Assembly (NCBI GenBank): GCA_047600785.1
Contig: JASGKH010000002.1
Location: 2,418,001-2,482,000, forward strand
Reading direction: 5' to 3'
Source of the DNA: Breznakibacter sp047600785
GTDB taxonomy: Bacteria; Bacteroidota; Bacteroidia; Bacteroidales; Marinilabiliaceae
Length of the DNA: 64,000 nt
In this document: positions 9,334 to 23,407 of the stretch, one piece after another
Numbering within the stretch: the stretch's first letter is position 1
How the letters are laid out: each line of letters opens with the position of its first letter
The notes under the pieces: model-generated
What the model was told of the DNA's origin: nothing
The model's input: only the letters and a program-made list of their open reading frames with translations
Databases searched by the model: none
Position numbers and translations under genes: made by a program

Positions 9334-12300
9334 ATGAAAAAAATTGGAACCGTACTGCTGATATGCGTACACTCATTGGTCGCATCTGCGACCGGGAAGT
9401 TTGTGGAGTTTAGGGAAGTGTCTCCCAAAGGGGGATTTACATTTGGCTCCATCCATCAAATTACCGAAGACAAACATGGGTTTATCTGGTTTGGGTCGCA
9501 CCACGGGTTGTTCCGCTACAACACGCAGACAATCGATAAATTCGTCCATATCCCTTTTGATGATCGGTCCATTCCGTCGAATTACGTTACATCCATTACC
9601 AAAAGCGACGATGGGGCTCTGTGGTTTGCAACCGACAACGGCATCTGCCGTTTTAATGAAGCCAAAGAAAACTTCGAACGGTGTACGTTTTTTGATTCAC
9701 ATAAAGAAAGGCTCCCCGACGCGGTCACCCAGATCATTGCTTCTGACAATCACCAGATGTGGATACTCAGCGACCGCAAACTACTCTTGGCCGACACGGA
9801 ACACTTCACGTTCGAATGGATCAAAATGTCGCCGCAGGACAATCTGGTCACCTTTATTTATGTAGACAACCATAAACGTCTTTGGTTGAAATCAACCACG
9901 GGCATGATCTATTGGGCCGATAAACCGTATGCATCGTTCCAGACATTTGGCAACGCCACCAATCAACCCGTCCAATCCATGCTGTTCACCAAAAACAAAT
10001 TGTGGATAGGTTATGAATCGAATGGGGCAGAATGTTACGACATTTACGGATCGCTCGTTGGCAGGTACGGGCGGAACACGCCCAATGGCTTCGACATTAA
10101 AAGCGACAGGGTACGGAAAATTTTCGAGGATCTGGAAGGACGCATATGGCTTGCGACTTACAACGGCATCGCGGTTCTCGACAATGGCAAAACCACGCTA
10201 TACAACGAAAGGAACACGCGGGGGATGATGCACTCCAGCATCTACGACATTTTCATGGATAGCAAAAAGGGGATTTGGGTTGGTACCTGGTCCGGCACGT
10301 TATCGTATGCCAATCCCTACGACAATACATTCTCGCACCTAAACACACAAAACGGCTTGTCGAACAATGTCGTCAGTACCATTGCCGAACGAAACGGCAT
10401 CATATGGATAGGAACCGAAGGGGGGGGGATTAAATTCATACAATCCGCTTACAGGGCAAATAACCAAGCACTTCATTAACCCGGGCTTAAGTGACGAACA
10501 AAACATAAAATCCATTGAGATCGACAACCAAAACGCACTTTGGATAGGGACATTTAACGATGGCCTATGGCTTGTACGCCAGTTTAGCGGTAACGAAAAG
10601 CCCTTAATGCCTCAAAAAGTGGTACAAGGCGGTTTTTATGCCGTAAAGAAGCAAGGAAAGTATATTTGGGCCGCATCCTATTACACAGGGCTCTTTAAAA
10701 TCGATACAGAAACGTTACGATCCGAGAATTTCCGCGCCAATGCCAGTGACCCAACATCCATCGGAAACGACATGCTTCGTTCGCTCTTTGTCGATTCGGA
10801 AGACGGGATATGGATCGGTACGCAAAACGGACTCAGTTACCGCAAAAACGGGGACGATAAATTCATCCATTTTCTTCCCGATGCAGCTGATACCTGTAGT
10901 TTAGCTGGCAAACAAATCTATCACATCTTCGAAGATTCACATAAAAACGTTTGGGTCAGTACATCATCGGGACTAAGCCGTTTCAACCGCCATTTGGGAA
11001 ATTTCACAAAGTTTGGCCTGAACAAAGGAGTCTCGGGGTATGAGATTTATGGAGTGGAACAAGACAGACAAGGCCAATTATGGATAAGTTCCGACGATGG
11101 GATCACCCTATTAAATATGCAGGACGGCTCATTTCGCCATTTCATCGCAGCCGATGGGCTACATGGCAACCAGTTTAATCCAGGTGCCGTTTTTCTTTCC
11201 AAGTCGGGCATTTTATATTTTGGCAGTCCCAGTGGGCTTATTTATTTTAATCCGGCCAACATTAAAACGAACACCGTGGTCCCCACTCCCGTGGTCGTAG
11301 GAATATCCATCAATAACCAGCTCCAGATACCCGCCGATTCGTTGTCCATCCTCCGTATGTCGACGCTAAACCTAAAAGAACTGAGATTGAAGCACGACCA
11401 AAATTCAATCACATTCCATTTTGTGGCCAACAATTACCTAAGCCCTCAAAAAAACATGTTTAGCTACCGATTGGCCAATTATGACGATAAGTGGATAAAC
11501 GCAACCCAAAATCAATCAGCTACCTATACGAAAATCCCGCCAGGCAAATACATTTTCCAACTAAAAGCAGCCAACAACGATGGCACTTGGAACCAAGTCC
11601 CATGCGAAATCGAAGTCGTCATCCTATCCCCCTGGTGGAAAAGCTGGTGGGCATATTCCATCTATTCATGCATTGTAGCCTCAATCATCTATTTCATTCA
11701 ACGCGAACGGCTTACAAAACAAAGATTATTGAATGATATCTTCAAAGAAAAAATTAAAGGTCAAAGCGAGAAGGAATTAAACGATGCCAAACTAACCTTT
11801 TTCACCAACATCTCCCACGAAATCAAAACACCTCTCAGCTTAATACTCTCCCCTCTCGGCATGATATTGGAAAAAAGGAAAAGCGATGAGGAACTGGTTC
11901 GATTCGCTTAGTACCATCCAACGAAATGCCAATCGTCTGAAACATCTTCTGCACCAAGTCATTGACATCCGACGTATTGACGCGGAAAAACTAGACTATA
12001 ATCCGGCTCCTACCAATGTTATCCAAAACCTTCACGATTTGTTCGCTTGTTTTTCCATCGAAGCACGCGAACGTGAAATAGATTTCCAGTTCATATCCGA
12101 ATCAAATGAATTTGAGGCAAATATCGACCCCGACAAGTTCGACAAAATTGTATTCAACCTACTTTCCAACGCGTTCAAATTTGTGCCCGAACATGGAAAA
12201 GTAATCGTATCCTTGTCAAAGGACTCCATCAGGAAAAATTACACATTAGGATCCGAAATCCATGACGACTACATGGAAATAAACATATCAAATACAGGAT

Positions 12301-13346
12301 CTTACATACCGGCATCGGAACACAAGCAAATATTCGAACGATTCTTCCAGGGCAAAGAGAACAACAAACACGGCACAGGTATCGGATTACATATGGTCAA
12401 TGAATACGTGTCGCTGCATAGCGGACAAATCGACGTACAGTCTTCCGAAAACAATGGGACTTCCTTTATCGTACGTATACCCTTTTCAAGGGGGGCAATG
12501 GCATCCAACGCCACCGAGACCATCGGCAGTCAAAAAAACCAAACCGAATTCAGGCCCATATTGCCAGAGCAAGCGATCATTAACGATGGCAAACGCAATT
12601 TAATCTTAGTGGTAGAAGACAATCCTGAACTTCGTTCCTTCCTCCGTAAATCACTATCCCATACTTATACAGTGGTAACTGCTCCCAATGGGCAAAAAGG
12701 TTTCGAACAAGCAATCGACATTAACCCCGACCTAATAATCTCCGACATCATGATGCCCATAATGGATGGACTTGAGTTATGCAAGAAGCTCAAACTGGAC
12801 GAAAACACCAATCATATCCCTGTTATACTACTGACAGCGCTTTCATCCGAAACGCACCAAATCGAAGGCCTGATGACAGGTGCCGATGCTTATATCCCAA
12901 AACCTTTCAACGAAAATTTGCTACACACACAAATCCAGACCTTATTGCTCAATCGGCAAATACTAAAAGAAAGATTCCTTGATCCCGAATCTCCCCTTGG
13001 CGACAACAATGCAGACATTCAGGATACAGCCTTCATCACCAAAGCAATCACGATCGTCGAAGAACATTTGCTGGATCAAAATTTCAATGTTGAAGTTCTT
13101 GCAGACAAGCTCAGGGTTAGCCGTACTTCGTTACATCGCAAACTTAGGGCGCATACAGATCAATCGGCCACCGAGTTCATCCGCTTTGTCCGTCTGAAAA
13201 AAGCGTTGAAATTGCTTAAAACAGGGAACTATACGATCGATGAAATTAGCTACAACGTCGGATTCAATACCCCATCATATTTCTCTCAATCATTTAAAAA
13301 ACAATTTGGAAAAACACCCAAAGAATACCTAGGCTTAAAAGATTGA
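9334..13346 (+). pseudogene. Hybrid two-component system (HTCS) sensor-regulator, broken by two frameshifts
   Basis: Three consecutive frames encode one HTCS of about 1336 residues. Order: signal peptide from ATG 9334 (MKKIGTVLLICVHSLVASAT), periplasmic beta-propeller repeats (IWFGSHHGLFRY, LWFATDNGICRF, IWIGTEGGG, IWIGTQNGLSY), a Y_Y_Y domain, a TM helix (WWAYSIYSCIVASIIYFI), and histidine kinase with phospho-acceptor in FFTNISHEIKTPLS (His codon 11816-11818). Then come HATPase (NLLSNAFKF, GTGIGLHMV), receiver (LILVVEDNPE; phospho-acceptor Asp codon 12744-12746) and AraC HTH (RVSRTSLHRKL, VGFNTPSYFSQSFKKQFG). Breaks: a run of nine G at 10420-10428 (eight would restore TEGGGLNSYNPLTG) and TT at 11903-11904 (one T would restore LVRSLSTIQRN). 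Such proteins bind an oligosaccharide in the periplasm and activate the adjacent utilisation locus, here the divergent GH2-to-SusD operon. All functional residues are present. Confidence 0.85.
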
Positions 13347-13606
13347 AAATATCTTTTGGCGCAATCCGCCACCCAAGTCCGATTGCCATAGAGGCGGGTC
13401 TGTCCATGGCCGGCCCGTCCTCTTCGGGTCCGTACTATTTCGTAAGATATGGGGGCATCGGCGAACGGACACCCCCGCCAAAAGCATCCGGAGGTGCGGT
13501 GCTACAGGCCCTCGACGGGGGCAGGTTCCCCTCCACGGCAGAGGTGTCGGCCTTCCTGGAAAGGCACTATGCCCTGCTGGTACGGCACGCGGCAACGGGC
13601 CTTTGA
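13343..13606 (+). other. Possible small GC-rich ORF between HTCS and rRNA operon (weak)
   Basis: An open frame of 87 codons (ATG 13343, overlapping the HTCS stop) lies in a stretch that is about two thirds G+C, unlike the HTCS gene before it. Its second half (QALDGGRFPSTAEVSAFLERHYALLVRHAATGL) reads like the amphipathic C-terminal end of a real protein, but I recognise no family. GC-rich DNA keeps frames open by chance, and an antisense frame of equal length exists here. It runs towards the rRNA terminator. It may be a gene remnant or simply the GC-rich flank of the rRNA locus. Confidence 0.2.
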
Positions 13607-13639
13607 TGCGCGCCCCTTTGGTGTTTTCCGTCCGGGGGC

Positions 13640-13678
13640 AAAAAAAAAGGCCCCCCGGACGGCAACGTCCGGGGGGCC
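13640..13678 (-). terminator. Rho-independent terminator of the rRNA operon
   Basis: A perfect 12-bp stem (arms 13649-13660 and 13667-13678, six-base loop GGCAAC) is followed, reading the minus strand, by nine T residues at 13648-13640. It begins a few bases after the 5S 3' end and is a textbook intrinsic terminator for the operon. Confidence 0.93.
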
Positions 13679-13682
13679 CCGA

Positions 13683-13792
13683 AGAACGGCGGCGACCTAC
13701 TCTCCCGCTGTACGCAGTACCATCGGCGCGGCAGGGCTTAACTTCTCTGTTCGGGATGGGAAGAGGTGGGGCCCCTGCGCTGTGGCCGCCTT
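13683..13792 (-). rRNA. rrf: 5S ribosomal RNA
   Basis: Reading the minus strand, this segment carries the conserved 5S features: CCACCTCTTCCCATCCCGAA, then AACAGAGAAGTTAAGC, GATGGTACTGC and GGGAGAGTAGG, with complementary ends (GGCGG...CCGCC). About 110 nt, a normal size. It is the last gene of the operon, some 100 bp after 23S. The ends are estimated to within a few bases. Confidence 0.95.
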
Positions 13793-13889
13793 GGTGTCGG
13801 GGGCCCCGGGCGCGCCTGCGCGCCCAAGGCCCGTGTTATCCTTGACATTCACGGCAAGACCAAAACAACCGGCCGCGCGCGGTGCACGC

Positions 13890-16690
<2,801 letters not shown>

Positions 16691-16816
16691 CGGGCCGCAT
16701 TTGCGGCCCCGCCCTCGCGGGCCTTTTGTTTTGGTCTGCCATCATGTCAATGAGCGTTCCGTCCTTGCGGACTTGCGCGCCGCCCTCCCAAACGGGGGGG
16801 GCGCCTTGTGCTCGGG

Positions 16817-16890
16817 TAGTCCCGGGCAGATTTGAACTGCCGGCCCCTACATTATCAGTGTAGTGCTCTAACCAACTGAGCTACGGGACT
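16817..16890 (-). tRNA. tRNA-Ile (GAT anticodon)
   Basis: The minus strand folds as a tRNA: acceptor AGTCCCG pairing with CGGGACT, D-arm GCTCAGTTGGTTAGAGC, anticodon arm CTACACTGATAATGTAG with anticodon GAT, and T-arm GGCAGTTCAAATCTGCC. The CCA end is not encoded. It sits in the 16S-23S spacer as in many bacteria. The tRNA-Ala(TGC) that usually follows is not present: only 126 bases separate this tRNA from the 23S 5' end and no tRNA motif is visible in them. Confidence 0.96.
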
Positions 16891-17022
16891 GTGCAGCCGA
16901 CCCTGCCGGGCCTGCCGTCGGGGATATCCCCGTCGTATGTCTTTGGTCGGTACCTTTGGCGGGAAAGCGCCGTGCTTTCCGTTGTTCCGGTGCGGGCGAC
17001 CGCACCACCGGAGGGCCTCTCC

Positions 17023-18537
<1,515 letters not shown>

Positions 18538-18778
18538 TCTTTTAGTTCTTGATTCTCCTGTGGGCCTTCCGTCACGGGGCCCGGCTCTTTCCTCGCCAAA
18601 ATTTCCGGGCGGGCATGCGCCCGCCCCGTTTTTTAGGTACTTCCCAATGTTTTCAAAGATCTTGCCCACGGCGCCGGCCCTTTCCCCGGCGCGGCCGCCG
18701 GAACCGGGACGCGTCCAACCGGAACGTCCCCCCTGCGGCCCCGGCCGGATGCCGGGCGCTATCCGTCGAAAGCGGGTG
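18538..18778 (-). other. GC-rich leader (5' external transcribed spacer) of the rRNA operon
   Basis: This 240-base stretch lies between the rRNA promoter and the 16S 5' end. Counting one 60-base line (18661-18720) gives about 77% G+C, far above the 16S itself. It contains a palindromic hairpin near 18604-18622 (GGGCGGGCATGCGCCCGCCC on the plus strand). No protein gene is supported here; open frames follow from base composition. Confidence 0.7.
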
Positions 18779-18811
18779 CAAAGATAAACCCTTTTTTACC
18801 GTATCTCCAAA
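18779..18811 (-). promoter_or_regulatory. Promoter of the rRNA operon (Bacteroidota type)
   Basis: On the minus strand a TATCTTTG -7 box (18786-18779) lies 21 bases after a TTTG -33 box (18811-18808). This matches the phylum's TTTG/TAnnTTTG promoter exactly. Transcription would start just inside the GC-rich leader. The upstream side (18812-19029) is very AT-rich with A and T tracts, as expected for a strong rRNA promoter; it also separates the divergent era promoter, and I see no gene in it. Confidence 0.8.
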
Positions 18812-19029
18812 TCGAAAAGCAAAAAAATATCATACTTTTTGATAATACACACCAAATGAGATCATTAATTTTCAACAAACACAAAGACGCATGCATCACA
18901 GAATAGATGCTGTATATCAACATATTACAAACACAAAAACGTCACAAACACCTCATTTACAAAACATTTAACAAATATGGATTTGAGGTGCATGGTAAAT
19001 TTCAAATTCGGCAAAACGGTTTATTGTCG

Positions 19030-19037
19030 TATCTTTG
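19030..19037 (+). promoter_or_regulatory. -7 box of the era promoter
   Basis: TATCTTTG, a perfect TAnnTTTG box, ends 24 bases before the era start codon. A TTCG at 19007-19010 with the right spacing could serve as a degenerate -33 element. The box faces away from the rRNA promoter about 220 bp distant. Confidence 0.65.
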
Positions 19038-19061
19038 CAACCGCTAAAAAAACGAGTAAAA

Positions 19062-19943
19062 ATGGCCCACAAATCTGGCTACGTTAATATCGTAGGAAAC
19101 CCTAACGTTGGAAAATCAACATTGTCCAATGCTCTTATCGGCGAAAAGCTGTCAATCATTACTTCTAAAGCGCAGACAACACGCCATCGAATATTGGGAA
19201 TCGTAAACGGAGAGGATTACCAAATCTTGTTTTCCGACACTCCAGGTGTTTTGAAACCGAATTATAAACTCCAGGAATCAATGTTGAAATTTTCCAAATC
19301 AGCATTGGTCGACGCGGACATCATATTGTACATAACCGATATGTTCGAAAAATTCGACAAAAACAACGGGTTCCTCAAACAAATAAAGGAAACGAAAGTT
19401 CCGGTACTGTTGGTCTTAAACAAGATCGATTTGGTAAAACAAGACGAATTGGAAAGACTTTGCGATTTCTGGAAGCAAGAATTGCCCAATGCCGAAATAT
19501 TTCCCACATCGGCCAAACATGATTTTAACGTCAAAAACCTGTTTGCGCGGATACTTGAGTTGTTGCCCGAAAGTCCTCCTTACTTTGATAAAGACACATT
19601 GACGGACAAATCGGAGCGATTCTTCGTGACCGAAATTATCAGGGAAAAAATATTAACCTACTACAAGAAAGAGATTCCCTATTCGGTAGAAATAGAAGTA
19701 GAGCAATTTAAGGAAGACGCAAAAAACGTAAACATCAAAAGCGTGATACATGTAGCGAGGGAATCGCAAAAAGGAATATTGATCGGTCATCGGGGAACTG
19801 CGCTAAAACATGTAGGAACCGAAGCACGAAGGGATATTGAGGCTTTTTTGGGCAAACCAGTGTTTCTTGAACTGTATGTAAAAGTAACCAAGGACTGGCG
19901 TGACCACGAAAATGAACTGAAACGATTCGGATACGATCTCTAA
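19062..19943 (+). CDS. era: GTPase Era, 16S rRNA/30S assembly factor
   Basis: A 293-residue protein from ATG 19062; nine more in-frame codons upstream lack any homology-like start and overlap the promoter. The GTPase domain shows G1 GNPNVGKST (12-20), G2/switch region QTTRHRILG, G3 DTPG and G4 NKID. The C-terminal KH domain has GILIGHRGTALKHVGTEARR and ends LELYVKVTKDW. Era binds the 3' end of 16S rRNA and helps mature the small subunit. It is followed after about 90 bp by der, another ribosome-assembly GTPase with its own promoter. Confidence 0.97.
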   Translation: MAHKSGYVNIVGNPNVGKSTLSNALIGEKLSIITSKAQTTRHRILGIVNGEDYQILFSDTPGVLKPNYKLQESMLKFSKSALVDADIILYITDMFEKFDKNNGFLKQIKETKVPVLLVLNKIDLVKQDELERLCDFWKQELPNAEIFPTSAKHDFNVKNLFARILELLPESPPYFDKDTLTDKSERFFVTEIIREKILTYYKKEIPYSVEIEVEQFKEDAKNVNIKSVIHVARESQKGILIGHRGTALKHVGTEARRDIEAFLGKPVFLELYVKVTKDWRDHENELKRFGYDL

Positions 19944-19966
19944 TACCAACGGAGCAAGATTATCCG

Positions 19967-19998
19967 GTTGGAAATGGTACGGATAATGCTTACTTTTG
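19967..19998 (+). promoter_or_regulatory. Promoter of der
   Basis: GTTG (19967-19970, one base from TTTG) and TACTTTTG (19991-19998, perfect -7) are separated by 20 bases. The der start codon follows 36 bases later, so der need not depend on read-through from era. Confidence 0.6.
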
Positions 19999-20034
19999 CG
20001 CCCCGCAAAAAACAATGCATTAACAACATACAAA

Positions 20035-21339
20035 ATGGGAAACATCGTAGCCATAGTAGGTCGCCCCAATGTGGGAAAATCAACCTTGTTCAACAGGTTG
20101 ACAGAAAGCAAAACCGCAATTGTGGATGAAACAGCCGGCGTGACCCGGGACCGACTTTATGGTAAAACTGAATGGAACGGCCGTAAATTCTCGGTCATCG
20201 ACACGGGAGGGTACGCCACCAATTCGGAAGATATATTTGAAGAAGAAATCCGAAAGCAGGTGCTTATTGCAATCGAAGAGGCCGACATGATACTTTTTCT
20301 AACTGATGTGACCACGGGCATTACCGATTACGACGAGGAAGTGGCCGACATTTTGCGCAGAAGCAGAAAAAAAACAGCCGTGGTTGTCAACAAGGTCGAT
20401 AATTCATTACGATTAAATGATGCCGCCGTATTTTATTCGCTGGGGCTCCCTGAGCTATACTCAATCTCATCGATCAACGGATCGGGAACCGGCGACTTAC
20501 TCGATTTTATTGTCGAAAACCTTCCCAACAAGGAGGATGAGGAAGAACTGGATCTGCCAAGGTTTACTATTGTAGGACGCCCCAATGCAGGCAAGTCTTC
20601 GATATTAAATGCATTTATCGGTGAAGAACGGAACATCGTAACACCCATAGAAGGCACTACCCGCGATTCAATATATACAAGGTACAATAAATTCGGCCAC
20701 GACTTTTATCTGGTCGACACAGCAGGTATCCGTAAAAAGGCCAAGGTGAAAGAGGACCTGGAGTTTTACTCGGTGATGCGTGCGGTACGTGCCATCGAAA
20801 GCTCCGATGTCTGCTTGCTGATGATAGACGCCACAAGGGGAATTGAAAGTCAAGACTTAAAAATCTTCCATTTGATCGAGCGTAACCAAAAAGGGATCGT
20901 GATATTAATAAACAAATGGGATTTGGTAGAGAAAAGCAACAATACGGTGCGCGACTATGAAAAGATAGTCATGGACAGGATCGCCCCATACACCGATGTG
21001 CCCATCCTGTTTACTTCTGCCCTTACCAAACAACGGATACACAAGGCATTAGAAGTTGCATACGAAGTGTACGAGAACAAAAAACGCAAAGTGCAAACCG
21101 CAAGGCTCAATGAAATAATGTTGCCCATTGTGGAAAGCATGCCCCCTCCCGCCACGAAAGGAAAATATATAAAAATAAAGTACGTAACGCAGTTGCCCAG
21201 CACTACCCCTTCGTTTGCTTTTTTTTGTAACCTGCCACAGTATGTCAAAGAACCATACAAAAGGTTTTTGGAGAATAAGATCAGGGAAAACTTCAACTTT
21301 AAGGGGGTTCCCATCAATGTTTTTATGAGAAAGAAATAA
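20035..21339 (+). CDS. der: Ribosome-assembly GTPase Der (EngA)
   Basis: A 434-residue protein with two tandem GTPase domains, the hallmark of Der: the first with GRPNVGKST near residue 8 and DTGG, the second with GRPNAGKSS near residue 180 and DTAGIRKK. A C-terminal KH-like domain follows (KIKYVTQLPSTTPSFAFFCN). Start ATG 20035 is preferred because MGNIVAIVGRPNVGKST is the standard N-terminus; an upstream ATG at 19996 lies on the promoter. Der functions in 50S subunit maturation. The gene is followed at once by an intrinsic terminator. Confidence 0.97.
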   Translation: MGNIVAIVGRPNVGKSTLFNRLTESKTAIVDETAGVTRDRLYGKTEWNGRKFSVIDTGGYATNSEDIFEEEIRKQVLIAIEEADMILFLTDVTTGITDYDEEVADILRRSRKKTAVVVNKVDNSLRLNDAAVFYSLGLPELYSISSINGSGTGDLLDFIVENLPNKEDEEELDLPRFTIVGRPNAGKSSILNAFIGEERNIVTPIEGTTRDSIYTRYNKFGHDFYLVDTAGIRKKAKVKEDLEFYSVMRAVRAIESSDVCLLMIDATRGIESQDLKIFHLIERNQKGIVILINKWDLVEKSNNTVRDYEKIVMDRIAPYTDVPILFTSALTKQRIHKALEVAYEVYENKKRKVQTARLNEIMLPIVESMPPPATKGKYIKIKYVTQLPSTTPSFAFFCNLPQYVKEPYKRFLENKIRENFNFKGVPINVFMRKK

Positions 21340-21352
21340 CAGGTACATAACC

Positions 21353-21379
21353 AAATGCTGTCCATCGAAGACAGCATTT
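21353..21379 (+). terminator. Intrinsic terminator after der
   Basis: A perfect 10-bp stem, AAATGCTGTC (21353-21362) with GACAGCATTT (21370-21379), and a seven-base loop are followed by TTGTTTTTATT. Confidence 0.85.
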
Positions 21380-21431
21380 TTGTTTTTATTTGGAATGCTT
21401 CTACATAAAAATTACCTTTGGCAAAAAAAGA

Positions 21432-22169
21432 ATGGTAATAACGTCAGATATGAAAATGGCCGACGTGGTTATGCTGGACATACAACTACTGGCCGTTATT
21501 CAAAGGCTTGAAATCCCATTGGGTTTTAGGGAAAAAACGGTCGCCGAGGTGTGTGGAGACCACGACGTGGATGTGAACTTCTTTATTCAGCTGGCCAATA
21601 CCTTCCGAGACAAGGATTATTCACACCCCGAAAGTTTCATGGCGTTTTCGGCAACTTCGATGGTCAAATATCTCCGAACCTCCCATCGTTGTTATGTCGA
21701 CCATCGCGTTCCCGCGATTGAAGAAATGATCATTGATTTAGAGAATGATTTGGGAAAGGATTCCAACGCCGAGCTATTATTGAATTTTTTCAGGGAATAC
21801 GTCAGAGAATTCCATGCACATTTGGAGTTGGAAGAAAAAGTCGTATTTCCATACGTGCTGATGCTGAAAAGTTGTATCGATGAGGGGAAAATCCTTTCCG
21901 AATTCAATGAAAGATTCAACAACTATTACATCGACAAATACCTGGAAGACCACAACGATATCGAAGAAAAGCTGTTCGATCTGAAGAACATCCTCTTAAA
22001 GTACATGCCTCCGCCCACCAACAGTTGTAAGTACAACAATCTAATTTTTGAACTCTTCAGGCTAGAAGATGACTTAAAAGACCATTCGAATCTGGAAGAT
22101 AAGGTGTTTATCCCCAGAGTAAAATCGATGGAAAAAGAGTTGAAGAAAATAATCAAGGCAGGCAAATGA
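21432..22169 (+). CDS. Hemerythrin-like HHE domain protein
   Basis: A 245-residue protein (ATG 21432; ATG 21450 is possible). It begins with a short ScdA/RIC-like N-terminal helix region, then a hemerythrin-type four-helix bundle with histidines and acids in HRCYVDHRVPAIEEM, REFHAHLELEEKVVFPYV, DHNDIEEKLFDL and LKDHSNLEDKVFIPRV. These are positioned to bind a non-heme di-iron centre. Such proteins sense or store O2 or NO, or repair iron-sulfur clusters. Its stop codon overlaps the ATG of the next gene (ATGA), so the two products are translationally coupled. A sensor role with the downstream LuxR protein is an inference from this coupling. Confidence 0.8.
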   Translation: MVITSDMKMADVVMLDIQLLAVIQRLEIPLGFREKTVAEVCGDHDVDVNFFIQLANTFRDKDYSHPESFMAFSATSMVKYLRTSHRCYVDHRVPAIEEMIIDLENDLGKDSNAELLLNFFREYVREFHAHLELEEKVVFPYVLMLKSCIDEGKILSEFNERFNNYYIDKYLEDHNDIEEKLFDLKNILLKYMPPPTNSCKYNNLIFELFRLEDDLKDHSNLEDKVFIPRVKSMEKELKKIIKAGK

Positions 22170-22738
22170 TCACCGTATTTTTGGGAGAACCATCGTTTAT
22201 TATCCGTAAAGGGATCCTACAGTTGCTGGGCGAATTCAATGAGATTGGCAAAATACAAGAATTCACCAATGCCCACGACCTGGAACATGCCCTAGAGGAC
22301 GAACTGCCCGACGTGGTTATCGCCAATACATATTTCGACCAGATACTAAGGGACAATACCCCCAGCGGAGAAGAGTGCCCATACCAAATACTCTATCTTT
22401 ACCATTCGCCGTTACCTTATGGCGAAAGTATGTCACATCTTTCAATATTTGAAGATAAAGGAACTTTGGCCGAGAAGATCCAACATGCGTTGCAGACCTG
22501 CCGGCCAAATTCAAAAGGGGATGAAAACGAAGAGTTAAGTCCGCGAGAGAAGTTGGTCCTCAAACACGTGGCATTGGGCAAAACCAACAAGGAAATTGCC
22601 GACATTTTATTCATCAGCACACATACGGTCATCTCGCACCGCAAAAATATCACTAAAAAACTGGGTATCAAAACAGTATCGGGATTAACCGTCTATGCCA
22701 TTCTAAACAAACTGATAGGCATGGAGGATATTGGGTAA
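22166..22738 (+). CDS. LuxR/NarL-type regulator with an atypical receiver domain
   Basis: A 190-residue protein with an N-terminal receiver-like domain (1-120) and a C-terminal LuxR HTH (LSPREKLVLKHVALGKTNKE, then THTVISHRKNITKKLGI). The phospho-acceptor position holds Asn54 (DVVIANTYF) where response regulators have Asp, and the N-terminal acidic pocket keeps only Glu8. It therefore probably cannot be phosphorylated in the usual way and may be controlled by protein contact, perhaps with the coupled hemerythrin-like protein. No kinase is adjacent on this strand. The target genes are unknown. Confidence 0.85.
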   Translation: MITVFLGEPSFIIRKGILQLLGEFNEIGKIQEFTNAHDLEHALEDELPDVVIANTYFDQILRDNTPSGEECPYQILYLYHSPLPYGESMSHLSIFEDKGTLAEKIQHALQTCRPNSKGDENEELSPREKLVLKHVALGKTNKEIADILFISTHTVISHRKNITKKLGIKTVSGLTVYAILNKLIGMEDIG

Positions 22739-22891
22739 TGTGATGGATGTGGGACATCTCCGCTGTTATCCCCGGTACAAAGCCCTTAAATTTCCATTTT
22801 TCCCAATGAATTTAGATATCTCTTAAACTGTTGTTTTTGGAGAATTGATTGTATAATTGCACATCAAACACCCACGTTTTTTACCCAACAA

Positions 22892-23407
22892 ATGAGAGAA
22901 CAAATTGGGAAATATTACAAAATAGCATTGACGCTGGCCGATATTGTATACGAATATTCCAGAATACAGGTAAAGCGCGTCCATTCAATTGATTGGAAAT
23001 CCTATTTGCATCCATCGGTATACACGTCGGAGGGTATTGAAAGACTGGCATCGGTCGGCCTGGATTTATTTATCGGCATCAGCATTATGCTATTCCCACT
23101 GGGAGGTTGGATCATTGGGATTGCCTATGTGTTGCTTCGCGATGCATTGCCTTTTTTGCAAGGGCAGAGCCTGGGCAAACATTTCTTTGGCCTCAGGGTC
23201 GTTACCAAACATAACCTGAAACCCATAACCGGGCAATACAAGCGATCGATCATCAGGGGCGCCATCATCTTAATTCCCGGACTCAACCTTTGGGATATAT
23301 ACGTATATTTCACATCGGGCCAGCGCTTGGCCGATGAATGGACCCAAACCATGGTGATAAAGGAGCGTTATCACATAGGCACCGACACAACCGGCAAAGA
23401 GATATAA
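22892..23407 (+). CDS. RDD-family membrane protein
   Basis: A 171-residue protein with two predicted TM helices (about 51-68 LASVGLDLFIGISIMLFPLG and the next segment) and the RDD signature GQSLGKHFFGLRVV, then SIIRGAIILIPGLNLWDIY. RDD proteins have unknown or varied roles, some as Na+/H+ antiporters. It converges with the sensor kinase gene and the two 3' ends overlap by 37 bp. The gap before it (22739-22891) has no clear promoter. Confidence 0.85.
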   Translation: MREQIGKYYKIALTLADIVYEYSRIQVKRVHSIDWKSYLHPSVYTSEGIERLASVGLDLFIGISIMLFPLGGWIIGIAYVLLRDALPFLQGQSLGKHFFGLRVVTKHNLKPITGQYKRSIIRGAIILIPGLNLWDIYVYFTSGQRLADEWTQTMVIKERYHIGTDTTGKEI

